A stretch of 64,000 bases of DNA from Elioraea thermophila (ex Habib et al. 2022) (GTDB taxonomy: Bacteria > Pseudomonadota > Alphaproteobacteria > Acetobacterales > Acetobacteraceae): the NCBI RefSeq assembly GCF_003336755.1, contig NZ_QMDI01000002.1, positions 1,138,253-1,202,252 on the forward strand, in the 5' to 3' direction. Position 1 is the first letter of the stretch, and each line of letters begins with the position of its first letter. The notes beneath the pieces were generated by a model. That model saw nothing but the letters and a program-made list of their open reading frames with translations. It did no database searches and was not told where the DNA came from. Positions 1-8,627 of this stretch are shown here, piece after piece. Position numbers and translations under genes: made by a program.

Positions 1-906
1 ACGGTTGTCGCGCGACTGGCCGACGGCGAGGGCGGTGTCGAGCCAGCCGGGGATCACCGTGCCGGCGATGCCCGCCCGCCACATGCCGCTGCGGTTGCGC
101 ACCGTGTAGTTCGGGTCGTCCTGACCCGCCTGGTCGAGATCGGCCTTGCTCTCGCGCAGCCGGCCGAAGGCGAAGAGGCGGAAACGCTCGCCGAGCGCGG
201 CGCCGAGATTGGCCGTGAGCGTGCCGATGCGCGCCCCGTCGCGCTCGCCGATGTTGGTGGCGAGGCGCGGGGGCTGGATGTTGAAGCCCTGGGTGGTGAG
301 GCCGCTCGCGACGATTGCGTAGTCGAGCCCGCGCCACTCCCCGGCGAGGACGCCCGATGCGGCCGCGGTCGATTGCGTGCCGCCGGCGATCTCGCCGAGC
401 GCGCTCACGGCGCGACCCGCCCCACGGCCGGAGCGGGTGATCACGTTCACCACGCCGCCGATCGCGCCCGAGCCGTAGAGGCCGGACATCGGTCCGCGCA
501 CCACCTCGATGCGCTCGACATCGTCGAGCAGATCGTTGCCGAAGTCAAACAAGCCCCCCGGGGCGGAGGGATCGTTGATCGGCATGCCGTCGCGCAGCAC
601 GAGGACGTGGCTGGAGTTCGTGCCCCGCATGAAAACGCTCGTCTGCTGGCCGATCGGGCCCAGCTGCACCGGGCGAAGCCCGGGCACGGCCGAAAGCGCA
701 TCGACGAGACTGCGATAGCCGCGCTCCTCGATCGCCTGCCGCGTGATCACCGTGACACCGGCGGGCAGGCGCTCGATCGGCGTCGGCACCCTGGTCGCCG
801 TCACCACCGTCTCGGGCAGGAGCCTGAGGCCGGGGGCTTCCGTCTGGGCAAGCGCGGGGAAGGCGATCGCGGCGGCGGCCGCGGCGGCAAGCAAGCGTGT
901 GCGCAC
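1..906 (-). CDS. btuB: TonB-dependent outer-membrane receptor, BtuB-like (N-terminal part, cut by window edge)
   Basis: Outer-membrane receptor that would import a ligand, most likely cobalamin, using TonB energy. Only the first 302 codons are present; the rest lies beyond the left edge. The start is a GTG at 906-904 with AAGGAG just upstream. A Sec signal peptide spans about residues 1-20, ending FPALA before Q21. It is followed by a TonB-box-like ETVVTATR and a plug domain containing RGTNSSHVLVLRDGMPIND and RIEVVRGPMSGLYGSG. The beginning of the barrel follows. A full cobalamin riboswitch lies 172 bp upstream on the same strand, which is the main reason to assign vitamin B12 as substrate. 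No btuFCD genes are in view. Family membership is certain; substrate is inferred from the riboswitch. Confidence 0.9.
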   Translation of the reverse strand, partial: MRTRLLAAAAAAAIAFPALAQTEAPGLRLLPETVVTATRVPTPIERLPAGVTVITRQAIEERGYRSLVDALSAVPGLRPVQLGPIGQQTSVFMRGTNSSHVLVLRDGMPINDPSAPGGLFDFGNDLLDDVERIEVVRGPMSGLYGSGAIGGVVNVITRSGRGAGRAVSALGEIAGGTQSTAAASGVLAGEWRGLDYAIVASGLTTQGFNIQPPRLATNIGERDGARIGTLTANLGAALGERFRLFAFGRLRESKADLDQAGQDDPNYTVRNRSGMWRAGIAGTVIPGWLDTALAVGQSRDNR

Positions 907-911
907 GGTCT

Positions 912-954
912 CTCCTTCGGTCTCGATCGACGGCCGAAGCCGCCAGACCGAAGG
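912..954 (-). promoter_or_regulatory. Hairpin that would hide the receptor ribosome binding site
   Basis: A perfect 9-bp inverted repeat: GACCGAAGG (minus strand, 922-914) pairs with CCTTCGGTC (954-946) across a 23-nt loop. The arm next to the gene contains part of the AAGGAG Shine-Dalgarno sequence (917-912) of the GTG start at 906. It sits between the cobalamin aptamer and the start codon, where a translation-controlling expression platform is expected. No T-rich terminator tract is visible here, so control of translation is more likely than termination. The pairing is seen; the switch role is inferred. Confidence 0.55.
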
Positions 955-1077
955 CACGGCGCACGCAGATCACGCTTCACGCTCGCCCCCTCCGCGAACG
1001 GCCACGACCAACACGCCGCGTGCGGAGGGCTTATGCCCGACCGTCGCTCCGGTTCACCCCGCCCGGCAGCGAAGCGG

Positions 1078-1297
1078 CCGGTGCCGGCCGGTCTCCCGGC
1101 TCGCGGAGCGCGGAGGGCGAACCCTCCGCCGCCGCGCCCCGCCTTCCCGGGCATCCCGCCCAGTGGCATTCCGGCGCGCGGCCTCTCCGCCTACGGTTGC
1201 GGGGGCAGCCGCGGCTTCGGCGCGCCCCGGCCCGTCACCCCGGCCGCGCGCACCCCACCGCGTTCCCGTTTCAGCCCTTGCGGGCCACCGGCACCGG
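1078..1297 (-). promoter_or_regulatory. Cobalamin (B12) riboswitch aptamer
   Basis: Read on the minus strand, the region carries the conserved cobalamin aptamer elements in order: AACGGGAA (about 1270-1263), GGCTGCCCCCGCAACCGT (1210-1193), the B12 box GCCACTGG (1167-1160), GGGAAGGC (1148-1141) and GAGCCGGGAGACCGGCC (1102-1086). The closing P1 helix is a perfect 10-bp match of CCGGTGCCGG (1297-1288) with CCGGCACCGG (1087-1078). Such aptamers bind adenosylcobalamin or a related cobamide and usually repress B12 uptake genes. The downstream gene is a BtuB-like receptor. The 124 bp between the aptamer and the hairpin at 912-954 shows no recognisable gene. Confidence 0.93.
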
Positions 1298-1349
1298 AAT
1301 GACCGTAAATCGTCCCTGACGGATTCGGAAGAGGGCGGTCTCGCCGGCC

Positions 1350-1931
1350 TTACAGGACGAAGCCGATCGCCTGCACCACCATCCAGAACAAGCCGCCGAT
1401 GATCGCGAAGGTCAGGGCCGAGGCGAGCAGACCGACCAGGGCACCGACGACGATGGCTCGGCTGTCCTCCTCCAGAAGCCCCATCGCCATGATGGCCACG
1501 GCCAGGCTCGGCGGGCCGTTGGTGAAGGGCAGCGGCACGATCACGAGGCAGGCGAGGAACACGCCATAGGCACCGACGATGCGATCGGCCTTCCATCCCG
1601 TCAGCACCGAGGGGCGAGGGCGAATGTAGCGTTCGATGCGCCGGATCCAGGGCGAGGACTTCTCGACGATCATCGCGAGATCCTCCCGCCGCATCGAGCG
1701 GTCGGTGAGGAACCGCGGCAGTTTCGGCTCAGGAAGGCCGAGGGCGAGTTGCAGGCAGACGATGGCGAGCGGGATGCCGAAGATCGGCGACCAGCCGGGA
1801 ATGTAGATCGGCAACAGGTTCGGCAGGGCGAACAGGATCATCAGGATGCCGTAGCCGCGCGCGCCGAAGGCGTGGATCATCTCGCCCAGGGTGATGCGCG
1901 GCTTCGGCCAGGCGGCGGCCAGTTCCGTCAT
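1350..1931 (-). CDS. ExoD-family integral membrane protein
   Basis: Membrane protein of the exopolysaccharide synthesis ExoD family; the biochemical role of the family is unclear. The core is typical: GYGILMILFALPNLLPIYIP, then GIPLAIVCLQLALG, a basic middle region with PRFLTDRSMRREDL, and two or three hydrophobic segments at the C-terminus (LACLVIVPLPFTNGPPSLAV onward). The ATG at 1931 gives 193 aa, the usual family length. The frame stays open upstream to 2234, but that would add a low-complexity head and run into the gene at 2217, so it was not used. It ends 52 bp before the B12 riboswitch, so the receptor promoter probably lies in or near its 3' end. Confidence 0.75.
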   Translation of the reverse strand: MTELAAAWPKPRITLGEMIHAFGARGYGILMILFALPNLLPIYIPGWSPIFGIPLAIVCLQLALGLPEPKLPRFLTDRSMRREDLAMIVEKSSPWIRRIERYIRPRPSVLTGWKADRIVGAYGVFLACLVIVPLPFTNGPPSLAVAIMAMGLLEEDSRAIVVGALVGLLASALTFAIIGGLFWMVVQAIGFVL

Positions 1932-2216
1932 CAGCACCGAGACGGGGACATGGCGCCCATTGCCGCCGACGGGTGGTTTGCCGGGGGGATGGGGCGAGAG
2001 CGAGCCGAGGACGCTCGCCCGCGATTCCGCAACCGGGAGCGGTTTCGGCTCGGACAACTCCACGATCGTCTGCCCCCCTTCGCGACGCACGATGCCCGGC
2101 CCGAACAGACCGAACCACACCCTGCCGATACGACGCTCCCGCCTCTCACCATAGCCTGATGCGCGCGTCGGGGGAATGAAATCCCCTTCAGGCCCGCCAT
2201 CACCTAGCCTTGCCGC

Positions 2217-2861
2217 ATGCCAACGTCCGTTCATGCCGCTGGCACGCCGGTCGATCTCGCGCTCGTGCTGGCCGTCGACGTCTCGGCCTCCGTCGATTTC
2301 GGCGAATTCGGGCTGATGATGGGGGGCTACGCGGCGGCGTTCCGCGACCAGGCGCTGGCGCAGCGTCTCGCCTCGGGCGCGGCGGGGGCGACGGCGGTGG
2401 CCATGCTGTTCTGGTCGGGGCCGGGGGTGCGCGAGATCGCCGTGCCGTGGCGGCGGGTCGCTTCGGTCGCCGACGCTGCCGCCTTCGCGGAGGCGATCGA
2501 CGCCACCCCGCGCATGATCCCCGCCGGTGCCACTGCCCTCGGCGAGGGGCTTGCGGCCTCGCTTGCCCTGCTCGAACGCTGCCCCTGGCCCGCGGCGCGG
2601 CGCGTGGTCGATGTCTCGGGCGATGGCCGCGCCAACGCCGGCCTGCCGCTGGCCACGGCGCGGGCGGCGGCAGAACTCGCGTGGGTGACGGTGAACGGGC
2701 TCGCGGTGGTGAACGAGGAGCCCGACCTCGCGGACTACTACCGCGAGGCGCTGATCGTCGGGCCCGGCGCCTTCGTCCTTCGCGCCGAGGATTACGCCGC
2801 CTTCGCCGAGGCGATCCTCGCCAAGCTGTGGCGCGAGGTCGGCGGCGCCGCCGTCGCGTGA
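2217..2861 (+). CDS. DUF1194 protein, von Willebrand factor A-like
   Basis: 214 aa protein of the DUF1194 family, which has a VWA-like fold; function unknown. The MIDAS-like start VLAVDVSASVDFGEF, the later GATALGEG and the DVSGDGRANAG segment are in the expected order and would bind a divalent metal. The end, GPGAFVLRAEDYAAFAEAI, is typical of the family. An in-frame TAG lies 12 bp upstream of the ATG, so the start cannot lie further upstream. Many relatives are exported, but no signal peptide is visible here. It is divergent from the exoD-like gene and convergent with hemC, with a strong terminator between it and hemC. Confidence 0.82.
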   Translation: MPTSVHAAGTPVDLALVLAVDVSASVDFGEFGLMMGGYAAAFRDQALAQRLASGAAGATAVAMLFWSGPGVREIAVPWRRVASVADAAAFAEAIDATPRMIPAGATALGEGLAASLALLERCPWPAARRVVDVSGDGRANAGLPLATARAAAELAWVTVNGLAVVNEEPDLADYYREALIVGPGAFVLRAEDYAAFAEAILAKLWREVGGAAVA

Positions 2862-2877
2862 AGCGGGATGGGGGCGG

Positions 2878-2909
2878 GCGGGGGAAGGGCCGATCGGCCC
2901 TTCCCCCGC
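2878..2909. terminator. Bidirectional terminator: 32-bp perfect palindrome
   Basis: GCGGGGGAAGGGCCGA (2878-2893) is followed immediately by its exact reverse complement (2894-2909). As RNA it would form a hairpin of about 14 bp with a tetraloop. It sits between the convergent DUF1194 gene (ends 2861) and hemC (ends 2922), where a shared terminator is expected. No long T tract follows on either strand, so termination may depend on hairpin strength or Rho. Confidence 0.6.
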
Positions 2910-2921
2910 ATCCCCGTCCCA

Positions 2922-3938
2922 CTATCCCACGAAGATCTCCGCCGGGCTGTCGCGGCGCAGGCTCTGCCCCAACTCCCGCCCGAGCCGCACGGCATCCGCG
3001 GGCGCGCCGACGATGGCGCGCTTGAGCAGGAAGGTGCCGTCCTCGCTCGCAACCAAGCCCACGAGGCGGAGCGTGCCGTCCGGGCGAATCTCCGCGTGTC
3101 CCCCGATCGGGGTGCGGCAGGAGCCGTCCAGCGCCGCGAGCAGGGCCCGTTCGGCCCGGCTGACGGCGGCCGCCTCGGGGTCTTCGATGGCGGCGAGAAG
3201 CTCGCGCAGCTCGGTGTCGTCCTCGCGCACGGTGATGCCGACGATGCCCTGGCCGGCCGCCGGCACCATCACCTCGGGGTCGAGCACCGCCGCCGCCGCG
3301 CCCTCGAGCCCGAGCCGGCGCAGCCCAGCGTAGGCGAGCAGGGTGGCGTCCATCTCCCCCGCACTGACGCGGGCGAGGCGGGTGCCGACATTGCCCCGCA
3401 GCAGGGTGACCACGAGGTCGGGCCGACGGTGCAAAAGCTGGGCGGCGCGGCGGACGGAGGAGGTGCCCACGGTGCCGCCCGGCGGGATGGCGGAGAGCGG
3501 ATCGCCGAGATCCACCGGCCCGCAGTGGGGAGCAAGCACCAGCGCGTCGCGCGCGTCCTCCCGCGCAAGGCAGCAGGCGAGCACGATGCCGGGCGGGAGT
3601 TCGGTCTCCAGGTCCTTCAGCGAATGGACCGCGAAGTCGATCCGGCCATCGAGCAGCGCCTCGTGGATCTCCTTCGCGAACAACCCCTTGCCGCCGACAT
3701 CGGCAAGCCGGCGATCGGTCACCCGGTCGCCGGTGGTGGTGATCGGGTGCTCCTCGAAGGCTTCGGCGTCGCGCAGCACGGGGCAGAAGCCGGTGAGGCG
3801 GGCGAGGAACAGCCGGGTCTGGGTCAGCGCCAGCGCCGAGCCGCGCGTGCCGACGCGGAGCGGCAGGGGGCGACGCTCGTGCCCCCGGGGAGGTGGAGCG
3901 TGGGGCGAGACGGGGCGTTCCCCCGGGTGGCGTGACAT
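2922..3938 (-). CDS. hemC: Hydroxymethylbilane synthase (porphobilinogen deaminase)
   Basis: Condenses four porphobilinogen molecules into hydroxymethylbilane, the step before HemD in haem and cobalamin-precursor synthesis. The protein has 338 aa. It shows RVGTRGSALALTQT at the N-terminus, HSLKDLETELPPG, GTSSVRRAAQL, LRGNVGTRL and the cofactor-attachment loop GSCRTPIGG, whose cysteine holds the dipyrromethane primer. The first 27 residues are a Pro/Arg-rich head before the conserved start, so a later start is possible. It is divergent from tsaD with only 57 bp between them. HemD, its pathway partner and usual neighbour in alphaproteobacteria, lies 19 kb away at 22993. Confidence 0.96.
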   Translation of the reverse strand: MSRHPGERPVSPHAPPPRGHERRPLPLRVGTRGSALALTQTRLFLARLTGFCPVLRDAEAFEEHPITTTGDRVTDRRLADVGGKGLFAKEIHEALLDGRIDFAVHSLKDLETELPPGIVLACCLAREDARDALVLAPHCGPVDLGDPLSAIPPGGTVGTSSVRRAAQLLHRRPDLVVTLLRGNVGTRLARVSAGEMDATLLAYAGLRRLGLEGAAAAVLDPEVMVPAAGQGIVGITVREDDTELRELLAAIEDPEAAAVSRAERALLAALDGSCRTPIGGHAEIRPDGTLRLVGLVASEDGTFLLKRAIVGAPADAVRLGRELGQSLRRDSPAEIFVG

Positions 3939-3995
3939 GGCGGACGTTTCCTACGATGTTGCGAAGATAAGCGAAAGAGCGGGAATGACAGCCCC

Positions 3996-5048
3996 GTGAC
4001 GGAACCCGACCGCGCCGGTGCGGTGCTCGCCATCGAGACCTCCTGTGACGAGACGGCAGCCGCCGTGCTCGACGGGGCGGGCCGGGTGCTCGCCCAGGCG
4101 CTGTGGAGCCAGGTGGCGGAGCATGCGCGCTTCGGCGGCGTCGTCCCCGAACTCGCCGCGCGCGCCCATCTCGCCCGCCTGCCCGGCATGGTCGAAGCAG
4201 TGTTGGCCGAGGCCGGGGCGGCCCCGACCGCCGTCGCCGCCACCACCGGGCCCGGGCTGATCGGCGGGCTGATCGTCGGCGCCAATCTCGCCAAGGGCCT
4301 CGCGCTGGCCCGCAGCCTGCCGTTCTACGCGGTGAACCACCTCGAGGCGCATGCGCTCTCCGCGCGCCTGCCCGGGGTGGCCGAGCCTCCGCCCGACTTT
4401 CCCTACCTCACCCTGCTCGTCTCGGGCGGGCATTGCCTGCTGGTCGAGACGCAGGGCCCAGGCGCGCATCGCGTGCTCGGCCGCACGCTCGACGACGCGC
4501 CGGGCGAGGCCTTCGACAAGGTGGCGAAGATGCTGGGGCTCGGTTGGCCGGGGGGACCGGCGCTGGAGCGGCTCGCCGCCGAGGGCGACCCTCGCGCGGT
4601 TCCCCTTCCCCGGGCGATGCGCGGCCGCGCGGGCTGCGACTTCTCCTTCTCCGGGCTGAAGACGGCGGTGGCGACCCGGCTGGCGGCGCGCGGGGCCGAG
4701 GTCTCGCAGCGCGAGGCGGCCGATCTCGCCGCCTCCTTCCAGGCGGCGGTGGCGGAGCAGCTGGCGGATCGGGCGCGGGCGGCGCTGCGGACGGTGCCCG
4801 CCTGCGCCACCCTCGTCATCTCCGGCGGGGTGGCGGCGAACGCGACCGTCAGGGCCGCCTTGGCCGAAGTGGCCGCCGAGGAGGGGCGTCGCCTCGTCGC
4901 CCCCCCGCCCGCCCTCTGCACGGACAATGCGGTGATGGTCGCCTGGGCGGCGATCGAACGCGCCCGCGTGGGCGACCCGGGTGAGGATCTGTTCGTCTCC
5001 CCCCGCCCGCGCTGGGAGTTGGGCGGGCTCCCGGCGAGAGCGGCGTGA
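3996..5048 (+). CDS. tsaD: tRNA N6-adenosine threonylcarbamoyltransferase
   Basis: Transfers the threonylcarbamoyl group to A37 of tRNAs reading ANN codons, working with TsaB and TsaE. The 350 aa protein has the ASKHA nucleotide-fold start VLAIETSCDETAAAVLDG, HARFGGVVPELAARAH, the metal-binding NHLEAH, LVSGGHC, FSFSGLKTAV and SGGVAANATVR. The start is a GTG at 3996. It is divergent from hemC and ends 4 bp before the convergent repeat lipoprotein gene. Confidence 0.97.
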   Translation: MTEPDRAGAVLAIETSCDETAAAVLDGAGRVLAQALWSQVAEHARFGGVVPELAARAHLARLPGMVEAVLAEAGAAPTAVAATTGPGLIGGLIVGANLAKGLALARSLPFYAVNHLEAHALSARLPGVAEPPPDFPYLTLLVSGGHCLLVETQGPGAHRVLGRTLDDAPGEAFDKVAKMLGLGWPGGPALERLAAEGDPRAVPLPRAMRGRAGCDFSFSGLKTAVATRLAARGAEVSQREAADLAASFQAAVAEQLADRARAALRTVPACATLVISGGVAANATVRAALAEVAAEEGRRLVAPPPALCTDNAVMVAWAAIERARVGDPGEDLFVSPRPRWELGGLPARAA

Positions 5049-5052
5049 CGCG

Positions 5053-5637
5053 TCAGCGGCGGCGCGGCTCGATCGTCGCGGTCGGGCGGCCGAACGGGTC
5101 GCGCACGATGTAGCCGCCGTCCGGGCGCGGGTCGACCCGGCCGGTCGGGCGACCGAAGACATCACGCGTCACCCAGCCGCCGCCCCGCTGCGGGTCAGCC
5201 GTGCCGACGCGCCGGCCGAACGCGTCGCGCTCGACCCAACCGCCGTCGGGGCGCGGCTCGTAGGTGGCGACCGGACGGCCGAAGGCGTCTCGTTCGATCA
5301 CCCGCCCGGTCGGGGTGCGCTCGAAGGTGCCGATGGGGCGGCCGAAGGCATCGCGCGCGATCGCCTCTGGCCGCCGCGGCACGAAGGGTGGTCCCGGAGG
5401 ATACGCCGGCACGGCGGAGGGCGGCGCGCCGGCCAAGGGCGGAACGGGTGAGCCTGAGAGCGGCGGCACCGGGCCGGCTTGGGGAGGAACGCCGGCGGAT
5501 GGCGGCGCGACGATCGCCGGAGCCGGGACCCAGCCGCGATGCGGATCCCAGACCCAGACCGTCTGGCCGGAAGCGGAGGGCGCGCAGGCCGCCGTCAGGG
5601 CGACAAGGCAGGAGAGTACGGTTGGCAGACGCGACAC
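5053..5637 (-). CDS. Predicted lipoprotein with five 21-residue YD-like repeats
   Basis: 194 aa protein of unknown function. The GTG start at 5637 is chosen because GGAGG lies 5 nt upstream and it opens a lipoprotein signal: a hydrophobic stretch ending LVALTAAC, whose cysteine would be lipidated. A Trp-containing segment (TVWVWDPHRGWVPAP) and a Pro-rich linker follow. The last 100 residues are five tandem copies of a unit built on RDAFGRP, exactly 21 residues apart. Period and motif recall the YD repeats of RHS proteins (xYDxxGR), but the protein is far too short to form an RHS shell. It lies between tsaD and priA, without an obvious partner. Function is not inferred. Confidence 0.7.
   Translation of the reverse strand: MSRLPTVLSCLVALTAACAPSASGQTVWVWDPHRGWVPAPAIVAPPSAGVPPQAGPVPPLSGSPVPPLAGAPPSAVPAYPPGPPFVPRRPEAIARDAFGRPIGTFERTPTGRVIERDAFGRPVATYEPRPDGGWVERDAFGRRVGTADPQRGGGWVTRDVFGRPTGRVDPRPDGGYIVRDPFGRPTATIEPRRR
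5056..5355 (-). repeat. Tandem 63-bp coding repeat in the lipoprotein gene
   Basis: Four full 63-bp units and one partial unit encode RDAFGRPIGTF..., RDAFGRPVATYEPRPDGGWVE-, RDAFGRRVGT..., RDVFGRPTGRV... and RDPFGRPTATIEPRRR. Unit starts (minus strand) are 5355, 5292, 5229, 5166 and 5103. The period is exact with no insertions, while the sequence differs between units, which suggests old duplications kept under selection. Confidence 0.85.
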
Positions 5638-5714
5638 GGCGGCCTCCGGGAGAGGCCTGATCGTAGCACGGGCCGGAAGGTGGCATCGTCGAAAAACGGT
5701 GGTTCGCGCCACAC

Positions 5715-7955
5715 TCAGAGGAAGCTGATCGGGTCGACATCGACCTCGATGCGCGCGGCGCGGGGGATCGCGGCGGAGGCGAGCCACCCGCGCAAGAGCC
5801 CCGGCACGTCGACGTCGCGTGCGGCCTTGAGCAGCAGCCGCCGCCGATGCCGCCCGCGCAGGATGGCGAGCGGTGCGGGGGCGGGCCCGAGCACGACGAA
5901 GCGGCTCCCCTCGGGTGCCGCGTCCCGCAGAGCGCGGGCGGCGCGATCCGCCGTCTCGGCATCGCCGGCGGAGACGATCAGCGCGGCGAGACGTCCGTAC
6001 GGGGGCCAGCCCCCGGCGCGACGCTCGGCGAGCTCGGCGGCGACGAACCGCTCGACATCGCCCGAAACCAGAGCCCGCATCACCGGGTGGTCGGGAACCC
6101 AGGTCTGCAGCAGCACCCGCCCCGGCCGCTCCGCCCGCCCGGCCCTCCCGCCGACCTGGTGCAGGATCTGGAAGGTGCGCTCGGCCGCCCGCAGGTCCCC
6201 GCCCGCGAGGCCGAGATCGGCATCGACCACGCCGACCAGGGTGAGGTGCGGGAAGTGCCAGCCCTTGGCGACGAGCTGGGTGCCGACGATCAGATCCACC
6301 TCCCGCGCCTCGATCATCGCCGCCAGAGCCGCCGCCTTGCGCGCCCCGTCCACCGTGTCGGAGGACATTTCCAGCACACGGGCGGACGGGAAGAGCGTGC
6401 GCACCTCCTCCGCGATCCGCTCCACCCCGGGACCCACGGCGGTGAGGGCCCCTTCCGCCCCGCAGGCCGGACAGGCGGGGGGAACGGGCTCGCTGTGCCC
6501 GCAATGGTGGCACTGCAGGGTGCGCGTGTAGCGGTGCTCGACCAGCCAGGCGGTGCAGTTCGGGCAGGCGAAGCGGTGGCCGCAGGCGCGGCAGAGCGTG
6601 AGCGGGGCGAAGCCGCGGCGATTGAGGAAAAGAAGCCCCTGCTCGCCGCGCGCCAGGGTTTCGGCCAGCGCCTCGCGCAACGGGGGCGAGAGGAAGAACC
6701 CCCGCGGCGGCGGCTCACGCCGGAGATCGATCGCCTCGACGGTCGGCTCTCCCGCCGCCCCGTGCCGGTCGGGCAAGTGAAGCCTGAGATAGCGGCCGCG
6801 TTCGACATTGGCGCGGGTCTCGAGCGAGGGCGTGGCGGAGACGAGTACGCAGGGGATGTCCTCGAGCCGCGCGCGCACCACCGCCATGTCGCGGGCATGG
6901 TAGATGACGCCCTCCTCCTGCTTGAACGCCGTCTCGTGTTCCTCGTCGACGACGATCAGCCCCAACGAGCGGAAATTGAGCCAAAGCGCGGAGCGGGCGC
7001 CGACCACGATGGGTGCGGTGCCGTCCGCCACCGCCCGCCAAGTGGCACGGCGGCGTGCCCCCGGCACGTCGGAGTGCCAGACGGCCGGGGCGGCACCGAA
7101 ACGAGCGGCGAAACGGTCGATCACCTGGGCGGAGAGCGCGATCTCGGGCAGCAGCACCAGCACCTGCTTGCCGCGCGCCACCGCCTCGGCGGCGGCCTCG
7201 AGATAGACCTCGGTCTTGCCCGACCCGGTCACCCCGTCGAGGAGAGTGACGGAGAAGCCGCCGTCGGCAACGCGGGCGCGGAGGGCGGCGGCCGCCTCGG
7301 CTTGCGCCGCGCGCAGCGGCCGCGGCGAAGACGGCGAGAGGGAAGAGAAGGTAGGGTCGGGCAGCGGGGTGGGGACGAGTAGGCCGGCCTCCGCCATCGC
7401 CCGGATCACCCCGGGCGAGACCCCGGCCGCGCGGGCGAGCTCCGCCCCCGCCCAGGCGAGGCCGCCCGCGTCCGCGAGCACGGCGAGAACGCGAGCCCGT
7501 TCCGGCGTGATCCGCGCCCCCTCGGGCAGCGGGGCGGCGGCACGCCAGCCGGATCGCGGCGCTGGCGGCGGGGCGAGTGCCGCTTCGGGCAGGGCCATGC
7601 GCAGCACCTCGCCGGGCGGCGACAGCGTGTAGGCGGCGACCCAGTCGATCAGGCGGAGCAAGGGCGGCTGCAGGGGTGGGACGTCGGCAAGGGCCGCGAC
7701 CTGGCGGAGCTTCGTCGCGGGTACCTCCCCGGACGCCGCGCCGTGCCAGACCACGCCCGACAGCCGGCGCGACCCGAGCGGGACGACGACCACCGTCCCC
7801 GGCGCGACCTCCAGTCCCTCCGGCAGGGCATAGTCGTAGGGCCCGGCCAGCGGTAGCGGCAGCAGCACCGGAATTCGCCGCGGAGCACCCTCCGCCGCCG
7901 CGCGCTTCTCCGGGGCCTCCCCCGCCGCTAAGGTGCGGCCGCGCAGTCGCGCCAA
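5715..7955 (-). CDS. priA: Primosomal protein N', replication restart helicase
   Basis: DEAH-type helicase that reloads the replisome at stalled forks. The N-terminal DNA-binding domain begins [19 protein letters not shown]. The helicase has Walker [14 protein letters not shown] and Walker [16 protein letters not shown]. Zinc-binding cysteines follow ([13 protein letters not shown], then [18 protein letters not shown]), and the C-terminal helicase motif [19 protein letters not shown]. The start is uncertain: no ATG is suitably placed. A TTG at 7955 (746 aa) and a GTG at 7868 (717 aa, at VLLPLPL) are the candidates; the true N-terminus probably lies between them in homologue alignments. Divergent from tal, which starts at 7974. 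Confidence 0.93.
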   Translation of the reverse strand: MARLRGRTLAAGEAPEKRAAAEGAPRRIPVLLPLPLAGPYDYALPEGLEVAPGTVVVVPLGSRRLSGVVWHGAASGEVPATKLRQVAALADVPPLQPPLLRLIDWVAAYTLSPPGEVLRMALPEAALAPPPAPRSGWRAAAPLPEGARITPERARVLAVLADAGGLAWAGAELARAAGVSPGVIRAMAEAGLLVPTPLPDPTFSSLSPSSPRPLRAAQAEAAAALRARVADGGFSVTLLDGVTGSGKTEVYLEAAAEAVARGKQVLVLLPEIALSAQVIDRFAARFGAAPAVWHSDVPGARRRATWRAVADGTAPIVVGARSALWLNFRSLGLIVVDEEHETAFKQEEGVIYHARDMAVVRARLEDIPCVLVSATPSLETRANVERGRYLRLHLPDRHGAAGEPTVEAIDLRREPPPRGFFLSPPLREALAETLARGEQGLLFLNRRGFAPLTLCRACGHRFACPNCTAWLVEHRYTRTLQCHHCGHSEPVPPACPACGAEGALTAVGPGVERIAEEVRTLFPSARVLEMSSDTVDGARKAAALAAMIEAREVDLIVGTQLVAKGWHFPHLTLVGVVDADLGLAGGDLRAAERTFQILHQVGGRAGRAERPGRVLLQTWVPDHPVMRALVSGDVERFVAAELAERRAGGWPPYGRLAALIVSAGDAETADRAARALRDAAPEGSRFVVLGPAPAPLAILRGRHRRRLLLKAARDVDVPGLLRGWLASAAIPRAARIEVDVDPISFL

Positions 7956-7973
7956 GGGGACCCCGCTCTCGTC

Positions 7974-8627
7974 ATGAAGTTCTTCCTCGACACCGCCGAC
8001 ATCGCCGAGATCCGCGCACTCGCCGCCCTCGGCCTGGTCGACGGGGTGACCACCAACCCGTCCCTGATCGCCAAGACGGGGCGGAAGATGGCGGAGGTCA
8101 TCAGCGAGATCTGCGAGGCGGTGGAGGGCCCGGTCTCGGCCGAGGTCACGGCGACCGAGCATGCGGCCATGCTGGCGGAAGCGCGGGCGCTGCGCAAACT
8201 CGCCCACAACGTGGTGGTGAAACTTCCCCTCACCGCCGACGGGCTTCGCGCCTGCCGCGACCTCTCGGAGGAGGGGATCCTGGTCAACGTCACCCTCTGC
8301 TTCTCGCCCGCCCAGGCGCTGCTCGCCGCCAAGGCCGGTGCCGCCTACGTCTCGCCCTTCGTCGGCCGGCTCGATGACGTCGGCCACGACGGCATGGGGC
8401 TGATCGCCGACATCCTCGCGATTTATGACAACTACGACTTCGCGACCGAAGTGCTGGTCGCCTCCGTGCGTCACCCGATGCACGTCGTGCAGGCGGCGAA
8501 GCTGGGGGCGGATGTCGCCACCATGCCGCCCGCCGTGTTGCGCGCGCTGATCAACCATCCGCTCACCGACAAGGGGCTGGCCGGCTTCCTGGCGGACTGG
8601 GCGAAGACCGGGCAGTCCATCCTGTGA
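7974..8627 (+). CDS. tal: Transaldolase, small TalC-type
   Basis: 217 aa (beta/alpha)8 enzyme of the short transaldolase / fructose-6-phosphate aldolase group, in the non-oxidative pentose phosphate pathway. It opens [14 protein letters not shown], has [12 protein letters not shown], the Schiff-base lysine in NVVVKLPLT, and SPFVGRLDD followed by an HDG. The length fits the short class rather than the 310-aa TalA/B class. Its stop overlaps the GTG of the DUF484 gene by 4 bp, suggesting translational coupling. Together with tkt, rpe and fba further along it supplies the sugar-phosphate network, but it is not in the cbb run. Confidence 0.94.
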   Translation: MKFFLDTADIAEIRALAALGLVDGVTTNPSLIAKTGRKMAEVISEICEAVEGPVSAEVTATEHAAMLAEARALRKLAHNVVVKLPLTADGLRACRDLSEEGILVNVTLCFSPAQALLAAKAGAAYVSPFVGRLDDVGHDGMGLIADILAIYDNYDFATEVLVASVRHPMHVVQAAKLGADVATMPPAVLRALINHPLTDKGLAGFLADWAKTGQSIL

